NCBI GenBank assembly: GCA_902547175.1
Contig: CACCMS010000001.1
Coordinates: forward strand, 1-64,000
Source: Rhodospirillaceae bacterium
Lineage (GTDB): Bacteria; Pseudomonadota; Alphaproteobacteria; TMED109; TMED131
DNA length: 64,000 nucleotides
Reading direction: 5' to 3'
Shown here: positions 34,203-42,990 of the stretch, in pieces
How positions within the stretch are numbered: position 1 is the stretch's first letter
How the letters are laid out: each line of letters begins with the position of its first letter
Notes under the pieces: model-generated
Database searches by the model: none
Told to the model about the DNA's origin: nothing
What the model saw: the letters and a program-made list of their open reading frames with translations, nothing else
Program-made: the position numbers and the translations under genes

Positions 34203-34679
34203 ATGAGGTTTTTTTTATTTATTACTTTACTTCTTTATTTAAGCAATTGCTTATCTGAGGATTATATTTTAGAATTTCAAGCAAAAGTAAAAAATTCAAT
34301 AGAGTATAATATTTCTAAAACAAAAAAATTTAAAAACTATGATTTAGAAGGAACATTCACTGATAGTTATGGTAATATTGGGACATTTGGGGCTGTAATA
34401 ATTGCAGATGTGGATAAGGGCAGGCTAATAAGACTTGACTCAACATCTGAAAATATTTATTCAAATAATGAAAGATTTTATTTAAGAGGAATCAGGGAAA
34501 AAAGTGATGTAGATGCTGGTATTGCGTATAATATAATCATTGGAACAACAGAAAAGTTTAAGCCTTTAATGGGAACCAAATGCACAACAAGCGTCAAGTA
34601 TGTAAATGATGCTATATTTGGAATAAATAAATGTAAACTTAATGAGAAATCAAAAAGTTTATTAAATGACATTAACTGA
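34203..34679 (+). CDS. Small secreted family protein, subfamily A
   Basis: 158 residues, closest to the protein at 19979: DYILEFQAKVKN, YDLEGTFTDSYGNIG, REKSDVDAGIAYN and TKCTTSVKYVNDAIFG. Signal peptide to about residue 18. Inside the island, whereas 19979 is outside. Function unknown. Confidence 0.76.
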   Translation: MRFFLFITLLLYLSNCLSEDYILEFQAKVKNSIEYNISKTKKFKNYDLEGTFTDSYGNIGTFGAVIIADVDKGRLIRLDSTSENIYSNNERFYLRGIREKSDVDAGIAYNIIIGTTEKFKPLMGTKCTTSVKYVNDAIFGINKCKLNEKSKSLLNDIN

Positions 34680-34797
34680 TTAGATATTAAGATAATATAT
34701 TTTCTTTACTTGCAGTAAAACTTTATTTAAAGAATATAATATTATATTGCTTTTTAAATACTATTTGGTTTATTCTTTTTATTGATTTTACTTTCAA

Positions 34798-35622
34798 ATG
34801 ATTAAAAAATTTAATATTAAAGATGATACATATATAAGATATGAAGTTATTGGAGAGGGGCCTCCAATTTTACTACTTCACACAATTAGGAATAGGTTAG
34901 AATATTCTTACAAGGTTAGTGATTTATTAAAGAAAAAATATACACTTTACCTTTTAGAGCTTCCAGGATTTGGAGAATCTCCAATTAATATTAAGACTAA
35001 TTATGACCAAGAATTTTTTACTGATTGTGTAGTAGATTTTATTCAAGCAAATAAGTTGAAAAATCTTATTGTTGCGGGTGAGTCTATAGGAGGAGTTTTA
35101 TCGGCTACTACTGCAGTTAAATTACCAAAAATCGTAAATAAAATTTTTTTATTCAATCCTTATGATTATGACAATTACTTTGGCGAGGGAATATCAAGAG
35201 CAAATTTATTTGCCAAATTCATTTTATTCAATATCAGCCTACCAATAATAGGAAGTTTTTTCTCTAGTTTGGAGAATAAGATTATTTTAAAAAATATTTT
35301 GAGAGGTGGTTTTTTCGATATTAAATGTTTATCAAATGAATACTTAAATTTATTATGCTTTTCAATAAAAAAAAATGGGTATACATACCATTTCAGAAAT
35401 GTACTTAAAAATTATAAAAGTTGGACTGATGCTAAAAAACTTTATAATAAAGTTAATATTCCTGTAAAGCTAATATATGGAGATAATGATTGGGCTAATA
35501 TAAACAATAAAAATAATACTAAAGATATTTTTGGTTTATCTAGTTATAGTATTATAAATGATTGTGGACATTTTTCATTTTTAGAAAAGCCAAATGAAGT
35601 TGCAAAGATCATTAGCAACTAA
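34798..35622 (+). CDS. Alpha/beta hydrolase
   Basis: 274 residues of an alpha/beta-hydrolase fold. LLLHTIRN replaces the usual HG oxyanion motif, LPGFGESP follows, the nucleophile elbow is GESIGG, the acid is in YGDNDWAN and the His in CGHFSFLEKP: a full Ser-Asp-His set. Cytoplasmic; substrate unknown (esterase, dehalogenase-like or C-C hydrolase). Confidence 0.88.
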   Translation: MIKKFNIKDDTYIRYEVIGEGPPILLLHTIRNRLEYSYKVSDLLKKKYTLYLLELPGFGESPINIKTNYDQEFFTDCVVDFIQANKLKNLIVAGESIGGVLSATTAVKLPKIVNKIFLFNPYDYDNYFGEGISRANLFAKFILFNISLPIIGSFFSSLENKIILKNILRGGFFDIKCLSNEYLNLLCFSIKKNGYTYHFRNVLKNYKSWTDAKKLYNKVNIPVKLIYGDNDWANINNKNNTKDIFGLSSYSIINDCGHFSFLEKPNEVAKIISN

Positions 35623-35639
35623 GATAAATAATTATTATT

Positions 35640-35745
35640 AACTTTAAGGATTGCAAAACTTTACCCTTTTTGATAACTAAGCAGACTTTAGTGTTCTTAT
35701 ATAGCACGATTATCAGTTAAAAGATTGGATAACTAACATCTTTGA
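35640..35745 (+). repeat. Decayed att site (core trace and tail)
   Basis: GCAGACTTTAGTGTTCTTAT from 35681 and AAGATTGGATAACTA further on follow the tail after the good cores (GCAGACTTCACAGTTCTTCT...ACGATTGAATAACTA). Upstream only a trace of the core is readable. Old integration scar within the island. Confidence 0.5.
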
Positions 35746-35762
35746 GGTACTTTAAATTATTA

Positions 35763-35798
35763 AGTATTTTGGTTAGCACTAAAACTAACCAAAATACT
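35763..35798. terminator. Strong bidirectional hairpin
   Basis: AGTATTTTGGTTAG, an 8-base loop, then its exact complement CTAACCAAAATACT: a perfect 14-bp stem. It sits between the convergent ends of the alpha/beta hydrolase and the DUF3237-like gene (12 bases from the latter's stop), the right place for a shared terminator. Confidence 0.7.
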
Positions 35799-35809
35799 AA
35801 TAAATACAT

Positions 35810-36376
35810 TTATTTTGAATAAACTATTTTATATAGATCATAAGTAGCATTAATTGGTGGAGCCATCTTTGCATTTCTTCCTATTCCAATCAATTGTATG
35901 TCATTCATATAATCATACTTTTCACTAGATGTTCTGATTAATGGAGCAGAAACCCAATAGGCAAGACCGTTTTTAGGTGTCAAAGTTTTTCCTTCTTCAT
36001 TTAACTTATCAGACTTTTCATCAAAAATCATCTTACCACCGTAAAATATATACAATTCTGAACCGTCTTCCATTGTAATTGAACACCTAACATCTAAGTC
36101 AATAGTACGTTCCTTTTGTAATTTTCCATAATCAGCGCAAGGACTAGCAATTTTACCTTTATCACCATTAGCAAGTATAAGGTTTCCATCAGGTAAATCA
36201 GCGATAAAATTCTCTTTATAATCATTAAATCTAGTTATATCAACATAAGATAATGAACCAAAATATTCAAATTGTGGTCCTTTCTTCGATTTATGCCCAT
36301 CTGCGTAAGCTTTATTAAAGCCAATTAATATTAAAATAATTGATATTATCTTAAAAATTGATTTTGTAAGATACAT
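35810..36376 (-). CDS. Secreted DUF3237-like protein
   Basis: 188 residues: signal peptide ending at NKAYA-D, then a beta-rich domain with NGDKGKIASPCADYG, DVRCSITMEDGSELYIFYGG, YWVSAPLIRTSSEKYDYMND and IQLIGIGRN, the general pattern of DUF3237 barrels. Binding or catalytic role unknown. ATTAACTCCTTTG before the ATG (reverse) supplies an AAAGGAG ribosome site. Confidence 0.7.
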   Translation of the reverse strand: MYLTKSIFKIISIILILIGFNKAYADGHKSKKGPQFEYFGSLSYVDITRFNDYKENFIADLPDGNLILANGDKGKIASPCADYGKLQKERTIDLDVRCSITMEDGSELYIFYGGKMIFDEKSDKLNEEGKTLTPKNGLAYWVSAPLIRTSSEKYDYMNDIQLIGIGRNAKMAPPINATYDLYKIVYSK

Positions 36377-36452
36377 ATTAACTCCTTTGCAATTAAAATA
36401 ACAACATAAACCAATTCGTTTAAAAATGAAAATATTAATTTTAATTTACAAA

Positions 36453-36926
36453 CTACAGTTTACATTTTTGGATCGCAAAATACTCTTTTTTAATATAAGT
36501 AATTGCATGATTGCAATTCGCATTTAAAAGATATTTAAATTTTTCGGTAGCATCTACGATTATAGCTTTGCCTGTTCCAACATCTTGCGAACCTTTATTT
36601 CTAAAAAATTTCATTATAAAATTTTCTTCATCTTGTGAAATCATGCTGCAAAAAACTTCAAACTGTACATCATCATTTTCATCATTTTTGAGAGTTCCAT
36701 AACAATCACTTAATCCATAATCTCCAGATGATGCTCTCCAATGCCCTTTGGATGTAAATAATCTAAATTTGCTTCCATCAGAAAAGGTTAATCCAGAAAC
36801 ATTAGATGTACCAGTGCCATTAATTATTACCTCATTTGAATGAGTTACTGATGAAGCTAAAGTTAAAATAATTAGTAAAAAAAGTAGCTCTCTAAAATTA
36901 AAAGTTTTTTTTATTTTTGATTGCAT
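36453..36926 (-). CDS. Small secreted family protein, subfamily B
   Basis: 157 residues: longer signal region (to about 30), FTSKGHWRASSGDYGLSDC, VFCSMISQDEENFIMKFF, RNKGSQDVGTGKAI, EKFKYLLNANCNHAI and IQKCKL. The four Cys are kept, but GTGK(F/Y) is shifted or degenerate (DATEKFKYL). Between att scars. Confidence 0.72.
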   Translation of the reverse strand: MQSKIKKTFNFRELLFLLIILTLASSVTHSNEVIINGTGTSNVSGLTFSDGSKFRLFTSKGHWRASSGDYGLSDCYGTLKNDENDDVQFEVFCSMISQDEENFIMKFFRNKGSQDVGTGKAIIVDATEKFKYLLNANCNHAITYIKKEYFAIQKCKL

Positions 36927-37075
36927 TTTTTTTGTAATTTATCAACCTATTAGAGTTTATATGCTTTATTGCTAAATTGTTCAACATGATAGTTACCTAG
37001 ATTATAAATGATATAATGAATTAAGATAAAACTCATAATAAATGAAAATATCATAATAATTATTTATATCAAGTG

Positions 37076-37340
37076 TGGTTCTAAATTGGTCAAAAAAGTT
37101 ATTTAATGTCTAGGTAGTCTTTATATGAATGTCGGGAATGTGGGATTTGAAACCACGGAACACTTACTCGTCCCCCTGTTTTTCAAGACAGAAGTTTTTA
37201 ACCACTCAGCAGACCTCAAATTTTTTTATAATCCTATTAACTAGATAACATTATTGAATGATAATTTAGTTTGAAAAATAAGGTATCTGTTTTTTCCAGA
37301 AACAAAAGGTTTAAATTACTAACCCTTATTCCACGTAAAA
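37076..37340 (+). repeat. Degenerate complete att module (arm, core, tail)
   Basis: TGGTTCTAAATTGGTCA (37076-37092) matches the TGGTCC arm pair of the good modules with two changes and keeps the 11-bp spacing. The core copy follows at about 37131-37210 with many changes (TTTTTCAAGACAGAAG, CCACTCAGCAGAC), then a tail containing AAGGTATCTG (about 37282) and AGAAACAAAAG. Still complete in outline. Fills most of the gap 36927-37425. Confidence 0.75.
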
Positions 37341-37384
37341 AATGTAGAGACCTTGTAACGGTAAAAACTATACATAAGCAATGC

Positions 37385-37415
37385 ATATGATGAATTAAAG
37401 TTGAGGTGTCATCAT
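37385..37415 (+). repeat. R3 repeat (short hairpin)
   Basis: ATATGATGAATTAAAGTTGA and the following GGTGTCATCAT: an ATGATGA/TCATCAT inverted repeat. Copies at 46125-46155 and 49654-49684, each at the outer edge of an att tail. Possibly a small terminator or a protein-binding site. Confidence 0.6.
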
Positions 37416-37425
37416 CATGTTATAA

Positions 37426-37863
37426 TTATTTACAAATGTGTTTATAAAAACCTTTAGAAACATCATTTAAATAACTTATTGCATATGTACACTTTTTTCC
37501 TTCAAATATTTTATATTTACCTGTTGTCTTTATATAAGTAGCAGTTCCTGTTCCTGCACTATAATCAGAAGACCTAAAAAGCGTTAGTCCAAAAGTATCT
37601 CCTTCGTTGTCATATGCATAACAAGTAACATTTAATTCAACTTTATTATCAGAAGAAATTTTATTTGGTCCTACACATTTTAGTGAACCATAAAATCCAT
37701 TATTATCTTCCCAAGAACCATCAGCACGAACTAATCTGTATATAGATTTATCAGCAAATTCAATATTATCTAAGATTGTAATAAAATTGAACCATTTTAG
37801 TGTATACACCTCTGATAATAATGTATTAGAAAATAAAAAAACGGATATTATTATAAATTTCAT
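37426..37863 (-). CDS. Small secreted family protein, subfamily B
   Basis: 145 residues: signal peptide, LVRADGSWEDNNGFYGSLKC, VTCYAYDNEGDTFGLTLFR, DYSAGTGTATYIKTTGKYKIF, GKKCTYAISYL and a final HICK. All four Cys conserved. First gene right of the degenerate att module at 37.1 kb, 10 bases from an R3 copy that could end its transcript. Confidence 0.75.
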   Translation of the reverse strand: MKFIIISVFLFSNTLLSEVYTLKWFNFITILDNIEFADKSIYRLVRADGSWEDNNGFYGSLKCVGPNKISSDNKVELNVTCYAYDNEGDTFGLTLFRSSDYSAGTGTATYIKTTGKYKIFEGKKCTYAISYLNDVSKGFYKHICK

Positions 37864-37939
37864 AAAATTATGATATCTTAATTAATAAATCCAATCAATT
37901 ACCTGTTTATAATAGCTGCATTTGATACAATTTAAGAAT

Positions 37940-38100
37940 AGTATAAAATCGTTAGAGCCTATTTGATGAAAAACATGTGCTTAAAATACATTAACATGGT
38001 GTCCACGATTCTTAAAACGCTAATATGGATCATTCTAAAAGCTGAGAATTCTATCATTAATGAAATATTTTAACGAGGATTCTATTTAGACAATAAAGTT
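37940..38100 (+). repeat. R2 repeat remnant
   Basis: Worn copy of the 260-bp R2 repeat (compare 46201-46460): TCGTTAGAGCCTATTTGATG, CCACGATTCTTAAAACGCTA and TATTTTAACGAGGATTC can be followed. Its hairpin arms read AAAATCGT and ACGATTCT; one G-C pair has become A-T on both sides. It runs straight into the DehI fragment at 38103. Confidence 0.65.
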
Positions 38101-38102
38101 TT

Positions 38103-38195
38103 ATTTAATTTGTTCTCTCATAAATGCTTAATTAGCTATTAAACAGGTAATAACTATTGAAATAAGCATACAACTTTTTTTATTTCATTAAGATT
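38103..38195 (-). pseudogene. C-terminal fragment of a DehI-like gene
   Basis: Reverse translation gives NEIKKVVCLFQ-stop-LLPV, matching NEIKKVVNLFQWLLPG at the end of the gene at 47153. Stops and a missing 5' part show it is dead. In the intact segment, R2 is followed by a GST and then this gene; here R2 abuts the fragment, so an internal deletion removed the rest. Confidence 0.65.
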
Positions 38196-38197
38196 TT

Positions 38198-38262
38198 AAT
38201 ATTTTTGCAAGAAACAAAAACTCCTAGTATCTTGACAGGGACTTTCCGTAAAAAATTTAATA
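38198..38262 (+). repeat. Detached att tail fragment
   Basis: TTTTTGCAAGAAACAAAAAC, CTAGTATCTTGACAGGGACT and TTCCGTAAAAAA match the tail at 49557-49608 (TTTTTGCAAGAAACAAAAAG, CTAATATCTGGCCGTAACTC, CCCGTCAAAAAA). No core is attached. The in-frame extension of the hydrolase ORF into this fragment is fortuitous. Confidence 0.6.
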
Positions 38263-38297
38263 AGAGTTTTTTAACATTTTCTAATATAATTCGTCAT

Positions 38298-39221
38298 ATG
38301 AAAAAATTGTTAGCGATTATAATAATATTTATTACTACGTTAGGGTTTTTTGCTTTTTTTTATAAAAAAAAATCGTTAAATTTTTTACAAATCAAAGGAA
38401 CTGTAATTGATTTAGAACAAGATGAATTTTATCAAAATTTTAGAAAAATAAAAAAAGTTAAACTATTACATTCTTATTTAGGAGATATTAATTTAGTAAT
38501 TAGTTTTCCTCAAAATTATTCTAAAGAAGTTCTCCCAGTGCTTTTCATTTTAGGAGGCATTGAAACAGGTTTGAAAAGTGTAAAATATGTTTCAGATATA
38601 GGAAATAATATATTAGTTGGTTTCGATTGGCCTATCAGTGATAATGATTTAGAAAATAAAGAAATTATTACAAATTTAAAAGGATTATATAAAAAAATAT
38701 TTAATTCACCTAAACAAGTAGCAGTAGCTATAGAATGGGTAAGCAAACAAAATTGGGCTGAAGACAGAATAAGTTTATTAGGGTTTTCTATTGGTTCAAT
38801 AGTAGCTCCTTCAGTTCAAAGAATATTAGAAAATAGAAAAAATGCAAAAGTAAAGTTTACAGTACTTGCATACGGTGGAACAAATATAGGCTTATTAATA
38901 AATAAAAACCCATATATCAAACCTAAATGGTTAAAACCTTTTTTGGGTTGGTTTTTACAAATAATTTTTAATCCAATAGATCCAAAAGAAAACCTGCCTC
39001 ATATCTCAGGTAATTTCTTAATAATTAATGGAAAAGAGGATAATTTAATACCACTAAAATCCTCATTATTAATGCAAGAATTAACGCCACTGCCTAAAAA
39101 AATTATTCTGCTAGATGGAGAACATATGGGAGTAGGGAAACAACAAAAAGAATTACTAAATATTATTATAGAAAAAACTAGAAAATGGCTGGTTGAAAAT
39201 GATGCCATTAATAACAGTTAA
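38298..39221 (+). CDS. Membrane-anchored alpha/beta hydrolase
   Basis: 307 residues from ATG 38298, which directly precedes a signal anchor (about 4-22); the 31 residues encoded upstream lie in an att tail and are not credible. Nucleophile elbow GFSIGS, acid GKEDNLIP and His GEHMG form the triad. Likely a periplasm-facing esterase or lipase-like enzyme; substrate unknown. First cargo gene after the detached tail. Confidence 0.8.
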   Translation: MKKLLAIIIIFITTLGFFAFFYKKKSLNFLQIKGTVIDLEQDEFYQNFRKIKKVKLLHSYLGDINLVISFPQNYSKEVLPVLFILGGIETGLKSVKYVSDIGNNILVGFDWPISDNDLENKEIITNLKGLYKKIFNSPKQVAVAIEWVSKQNWAEDRISLLGFSIGSIVAPSVQRILENRKNAKVKFTVLAYGGTNIGLLINKNPYIKPKWLKPFLGWFLQIIFNPIDPKENLPHISGNFLIINGKEDNLIPLKSSLLMQELTPLPKKIILLDGEHMGVGKQQKELLNIIIEKTRKWLVENDAINNS

Positions 39222-39309
39222 ATAATTAAAAAAATACTCTAATTACTAACTAAAGTAATAGTTTTCAAGATCGGAGCTTTTAAAAAACCAGTCTGTTTAT
39301 TATTTATAT

Positions 39310-39498
39310 CTATTCAACTTTTATAATAGTTTTAATTTCTTCTATTTGTTTAGAGTCAATTTCTAATTTGATAGATATTTCACAATTAGATGCATTACTT
39401 TCAAACCTTTTTGCAACTAAATTGTGTGCTTTTACACCAAACTGTTTTAATATTGTTCTTATTTGCAAATTAAATTCATCTCTTTGTTTGTTATTCAT
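39310..39498 (-). CDS. Small protein, possibly DUF6494-like, 62 aa
   Basis: EFNLQIRTILKQFGVKAHNL recalls the start of the DUF6494 family (N-x2-IR-x-L-K-x2-GV), but the C-terminal half (SIKLEIDSKQIEEIK) differs. It overlaps the cupin gene by 8 bases and ends the minus-strand unit that begins with the sulfurtransferase. Confidence 0.55.
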   Translation of the reverse strand: MNNKQRDEFNLQIRTILKQFGVKAHNLVAKRFESNASNCEISIKLEIDSKQIEEIKTIIKVE

Positions 39499-39799
39499 AC
39501 CTATCCTTGTTATTATTTTTTAATTCTGTTTCAATAAAAATTAATTTTTTTTTCCCACTATTGATAACATTATGTTCAATACCAGCTTTTCTAAAATATG
39601 ATTGACATGAAATTAAATTATAATCACTTTCATTTCCATTTTTATCTATTAAAAGAAGCTTTCCATCTGTTATAGGTGTAACAATATAATCATACAAGTG
39701 TTTGTGCATTCCTGTTTCTTGTCCAGGCATAAATGAATACTTTGTAACTCTTACTAAATTGTTATCAATTTGTATATTTGATATTGCTTTATTTTTCAT
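39491..39799 (-). CDS. Cupin-domain protein
   Basis: 102 residues: single small cupin with PGQETGMHKHLYDYIVTPI (metal-binding His in HKH) and a second motif RKAGIEHNVINSG. Binds a metal; enzymatic or binding role unknown. Overlaps the next gene and lies 10 bases after the reductase stop. Confidence 0.85.
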   Translation of the reverse strand: MKNKAISNIQIDNNLVRVTKYSFMPGQETGMHKHLYDYIVTPITDGKLLLIDKNGNESDYNLISCQSYFRKAGIEHNVINSGKKKLIFIETELKNNNKDRYE

Positions 39800-39809
39800 T
39801 TAATTTTTT

Positions 39810-40832
39810 TCACAATTTTTTCTCAAAATCTATAGCAATTTTACCTAGATGTTGACCTTTACTCATATATACTAATGCTTTTGGTAAATCTGAAAAATTA
39901 AAAATAGAATCTATAACTGGTTTAGTATTAGACGTGTTAAACTTTTGTATCATATTTGTTAACTCCAATTTATTTCCGCAAGAAATTCCAATAAGTCTTG
40001 ATGCTTTATAGATAACTCTACCAATAGGTAATTCTGCAATTCCTCCAGATAAAACACCAATTATTCCAATTACTGCACCTGTTTTTGAACATTTTATTGA
40101 TTGTTCTAAAGTTTTACTACCTCCAACTTCAACTATTATATCAGCACCTTTTTTATTAGTAATCTCTTGAACTTTTTTCCACCACTCAGTTTCTTTATTA
40201 TAATTAATTACAAAATCTGCTCCAATTTCTTTTGCTCTTTCCATTCTTTCTTCACTTGAAGTAGTTGCAATAACCTTAGCATTAAATAACTTGGCAATTT
40301 GCATTGCAAATATTGAAACGCCGCCTAGACCCTGAACTAAAACTACCGAGTCCTTATCAATTTTTCCTTCTGTTACTAAAGTTCTCCACGCTGTTAATGC
40401 AGCACAAGGCAAAGTAGCGGCCTCAATAGAATTCCAGTTTTTAGGGGCATGAACTAAATTATTTTCTTTAAATATCATAAATTCTTGCATCACTCCATCT
40501 TCTTTACCTCCTAATGATGAAAGAACTGTGTCATCTTTCATATTGCCAGAGTCCCAGTCCTTAAAAAATGGAGGGATGACAACGTCACTTATTTTAAAAT
40601 TTTTAATACTTTTACCAACTTCTTTTACTATTCCAGCTCCATCTGAAATAGGTACAAAAGGAGGTTGACCACCTATTGGACCATAACCTCCATCAATCAT
40701 AATTAAATCTCGATAATTTAATGTTGCAGCTTTCATTTCTACTAAAACTTCATCATGTGCAATAGATTTTATATTCTTCTCAGCTAAAGTTAAATTTTCT
40801 AAACCTAAATCCTTAACTTCCCATATTTTCAT
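39810..40832 (-). CDS. Zinc-independent MDR (quinone-reductase-like) NAD(P)H oxidoreductase
   Basis: 340 residues of the medium-chain dehydrogenase/reductase fold. ATLNYRDLIMIDGGYG near residue 36 has the NYRD motif of the zinc-free branch, and VLVQGLGGVSIFAMQIAK (about 164-181) is the cofactor site. It lacks the Cys zinc ligands. Likely reduces quinones or alkenals. Part of a minus-strand group with cupin and sulfurtransferase. Confidence 0.88.
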   Translation of the reverse strand: MKIWEVKDLGLENLTLAEKNIKSIAHDEVLVEMKAATLNYRDLIMIDGGYGPIGGQPPFVPISDGAGIVKEVGKSIKNFKISDVVIPPFFKDWDSGNMKDDTVLSSLGGKEDGVMQEFMIFKENNLVHAPKNWNSIEAATLPCAALTAWRTLVTEGKIDKDSVVLVQGLGGVSIFAMQIAKLFNAKVIATTSSEERMERAKEIGADFVINYNKETEWWKKVQEITNKKGADIIVEVGGSKTLEQSIKCSKTGAVIGIIGVLSGGIAELPIGRVIYKASRLIGISCGNKLELTNMIQKFNTSNTKPVIDSIFNFSDLPKALVYMSKGQHLGKIAIDFEKKL

Positions 40833-40860
40833 AATAAACCTTTATTATAATTATTTTAGA

Positions 40861-40986
40861 CTAACTAGTAACAGCAAATATAACAATAATTACAGTTATT
40901 ATCATAGCTCCTATTAAAATTCTAATGTGCATATTTTTTTGCTCATTATCACTTTGTAATGGTGTATATCCTTTTTTTTTTCTCAT
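40861..40986 (-). CDS. Small single-TM protein, 41 aa
   Basis: Reads MRKKKGYTPLQSDNEQKN then a hydrophobic helix (about 22-40), ending FAVTS. Positive charges before the helix suggest the N-terminus stays inside. Fits between the sulfurtransferase and reductase genes on the same strand (28 bases before the latter). Plausible micro-protein; unknown role. Confidence 0.5.
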   Translation of the reverse strand: MRKKKGYTPLQSDNEQKNMHIRILIGAMIITVIIVIFAVTS

Positions 40987-41138
40987 TTCATTAGCTATTA
41001 AGTATTTAATTTTCTATATAATATATCATAATATCTCTATACTTTAATGACTATAGTATAAAAATGACTTAAAAAAATTTAATCCATATTTTTTGAGCAG
41101 ATCGTTCTTTAAATGTTTTATACATAATTAAAAGATTT

Positions 41139-42005
41139 TTAATTCTCTAGAGGTAATCTTTTATCCTTAGCCCATTCATTTAGTGAGGCATCATAAACTG
41201 TAATATCTTTGAACCCCGCCATTGTAATAGCGAACGCTAAATTTGTAGCTGCAATACCTCCGCCGCAATATGTAATGACTTTATCTTTATTAAAAAGATT
41301 ATATTTATTAAATATTTTTTTAAGTTCTTTGATAGATTTATATAAATAAGTATTTTTATTAATCATATCAGTACTAGGAATATTAATACTATTCTTAATG
41401 TGTCCTGGTCTACCGTAATTAATACTCTCTATTCCTAAATGAAGAGTTTTTCTTAAAGCATTGATTATAAGTACTTTTTTATTTTCAATATTTTTTATAA
41501 TTTCTTCTTTTTCACAGAAAAAACCAGGTTGATTTTTACCATTAAAGTTATTCTCTGGATACTTTACAGGAAGTTTAGTAACTTTTTTATTTTCTAATTT
41601 CCATCTATCAAAGCCACCATTTAAAATAGAAACATTCAAAAAATTCACTGACTTTAACATCCACCAAACTCTTGTAGCCCATTGTATATTTCCTCTGCTA
41701 TATAAAATTACATGTGTATGAGGGCCTACTCCTTTTAAAGACATATAATTTGAAAATACTTGTAAATCTGGCATCATAAAATCGTACTCAGAGTATTTAT
41801 TTGATAATTCTAATACATCAAGAAAATCTGAATTAGGGATATGTTCTTTATCATAATCAGGTTTACCTGAAAAAATTTCATATATTTTATTGTGTTGCGG
41901 TTTCAACCAAACTGTACAATCAAAAATTCTAAGATAAGGTAAAGTAAGATTTTTTTCTAGCCAATTACAGTCAACTAATTCTGGATATTTATCTAATGCC
42001 TTCAT
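41139..42005 (-). CDS. Two-domain sulfurtransferase (rhodanese / 3-mercaptopyruvate type)
   Basis: 288 residues: two rhodanese domains. The C-terminal one has the active-site loop CGGGIAAT (Cys about residue 248); the N-terminal one is inactive and carries YSRGNIQWATRVWW. GRPGHIKNSINIP is the usual CH2 motif. It moves sulfur from mercaptopyruvate or thiosulfate to an acceptor. First gene of the minus-strand group down to 39310. Confidence 0.9.
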   Translation of the reverse strand: MKALDKYPELVDCNWLEKNLTLPYLRIFDCTVWLKPQHNKIYEIFSGKPDYDKEHIPNSDFLDVLELSNKYSEYDFMMPDLQVFSNYMSLKGVGPHTHVILYSRGNIQWATRVWWMLKSVNFLNVSILNGGFDRWKLENKKVTKLPVKYPENNFNGKNQPGFFCEKEEIIKNIENKKVLIINALRKTLHLGIESINYGRPGHIKNSINIPSTDMINKNTYLYKSIKELKKIFNKYNLFNKDKVITYCGGGIAATNLAFAITMAGFKDITVYDASLNEWAKDKRLPLEN

Positions 42006-42301
42006 ATTATAATATTATATTTACATACAAAATATATACAATGTTAGTTTTATAGGATTAACTTTAATCTAATTATAATCTAAGATAAGGGTAATTTACT
42101 TGAAAATAGCGTAGGTTTCAATATTGCAAGTTTCATCTGTATTGAAGGAAAGGGATCCTTTTCCAAATTAGTTAGCATAATTTTTTAGGGCATATTTAGA
42201 TACAGGTGAAGGAAAATTAATTAGGAAAGCAAAAGCTAATATTTCAGATATAGCTTTTTAAATAATAAATGATTACATTAAATTGGACTCGTAATAAGTT
42301 A

Positions 42302-42352
42302 TATTCGTTCGATTTGGTTTTTAAGACCGAAGCTTTCGACCACTCAGCAGAC
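42302..42352 (+). repeat. Half att core (right half)
   Basis: GGTTTTTAAGACCGAAGCTT then TCGACCACTCAGCAGAC: the anticodon-to-D-arm half of the tRNA-Ser core with a few changes; the left half is missing. It starts a 0.6-kb segment that carries only one secreted-family gene. The preceding 42006-42301 has no ORF and no other recognised feature. Confidence 0.75.
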
Positions 42353-42382
42353 GTTTAAATCTTAAACAGTAATATGGTTGTT

Positions 42383-42844
42383 TTAGTAATTTTTATACTT
42401 ACATTTTGCTTTTTGAAATGTGCCATTTCCATGTTTAAGGAAGTTAATTGCATAGATACATTCGGTTCCTTCATGATTTTTAAATTTTCCTGTACCTTTT
42501 TTATATTTAATCTTTCCTAAACCAGCTTCAAAATCAACAGAATTTCTATCCATCATTAGCCAAAATATATCTCCGTCTTTATTAATGCCTTTACAATAGT
42601 TTTTCAGAATAGTTCCTTTATTTTTGATTATAGTATGATTTCCTGCACACTCTAGTGTACCCCAGTCTCCAAGATTATCTTTCCAATTTTGATGACTATA
42701 GAAATGTCTATAGGTAATGTTATCAGAAAATTCAAAGATTTTAGTTTCACTCCCATCGCCAGCAGACATGATTTCTATTTCAAAATCAGTTGAAAATAAA
42801 TTAATACTAAATAGAAATATTAAAAAAAAAACAATTAATTTCAT
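42383..42844 (-). CDS. Small secreted family protein, subfamily B
   Basis: 153 residues: signal peptide, SHQNWKDNLGDWGTLECAG, YCKGINKDGDIFWLMMDR, SVDFEAGLGKIKYKKGTGKFK then HEGTECIYAINF, and KAKCKYKN. Four family Cys. It is the only gene between two half att cores (42.30 and 42.92 kb), so it was probably moved as single-gene cargo. Confidence 0.8.
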   Translation of the reverse strand: MKLIVFFLIFLFSINLFSTDFEIEIMSAGDGSETKIFEFSDNITYRHFYSHQNWKDNLGDWGTLECAGNHTIIKNKGTILKNYCKGINKDGDIFWLMMDRNSVDFEAGLGKIKYKKGTGKFKNHEGTECIYAINFLKHGNGTFQKAKCKYKNY

Positions 42845-42920
42845 ACTAATATTATATAAAAACCTTTAAAATTGTCTCATTCTTTTTTATTAATTTAAAA
42901 TTTAGTAGTAGTTTTTAAAG

Positions 42921-42968
42921 AATGACGATGAGAATGGATTCGAACCCACGGAACGCTTGCACGTATGC
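42921..42968 (+). repeat. Half att core (left half)
   Basis: GGATTCGAACCCACGGAACG then CTTGCACGT: the T-arm/variable-arm half of the tRNA-Ser core, nearly perfect, preceded by a worn acceptor end. It stops exactly where the anticodon arm should begin; the right half reappears at 43547 after one gene. Confidence 0.8.
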
Positions 42969-42990
42969 TATTAATTATTATATTAATATT

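Noticed and set aside
38205..38297. Longer N-terminus for the alpha/beta hydrolase
   Set aside because: These bases are an att-tail fragment, and the signal anchor begins right at ATG 38298.
42006..42301. Short open stretches that might be a decayed gene
   Set aside because: No family block could be followed across frames; too little to call a pseudogene.
42922..42990. Longer N-terminus for the secreted protein at 42991
   Set aside because: It reads through a tRNA half core; the signal peptide starts at 42991.
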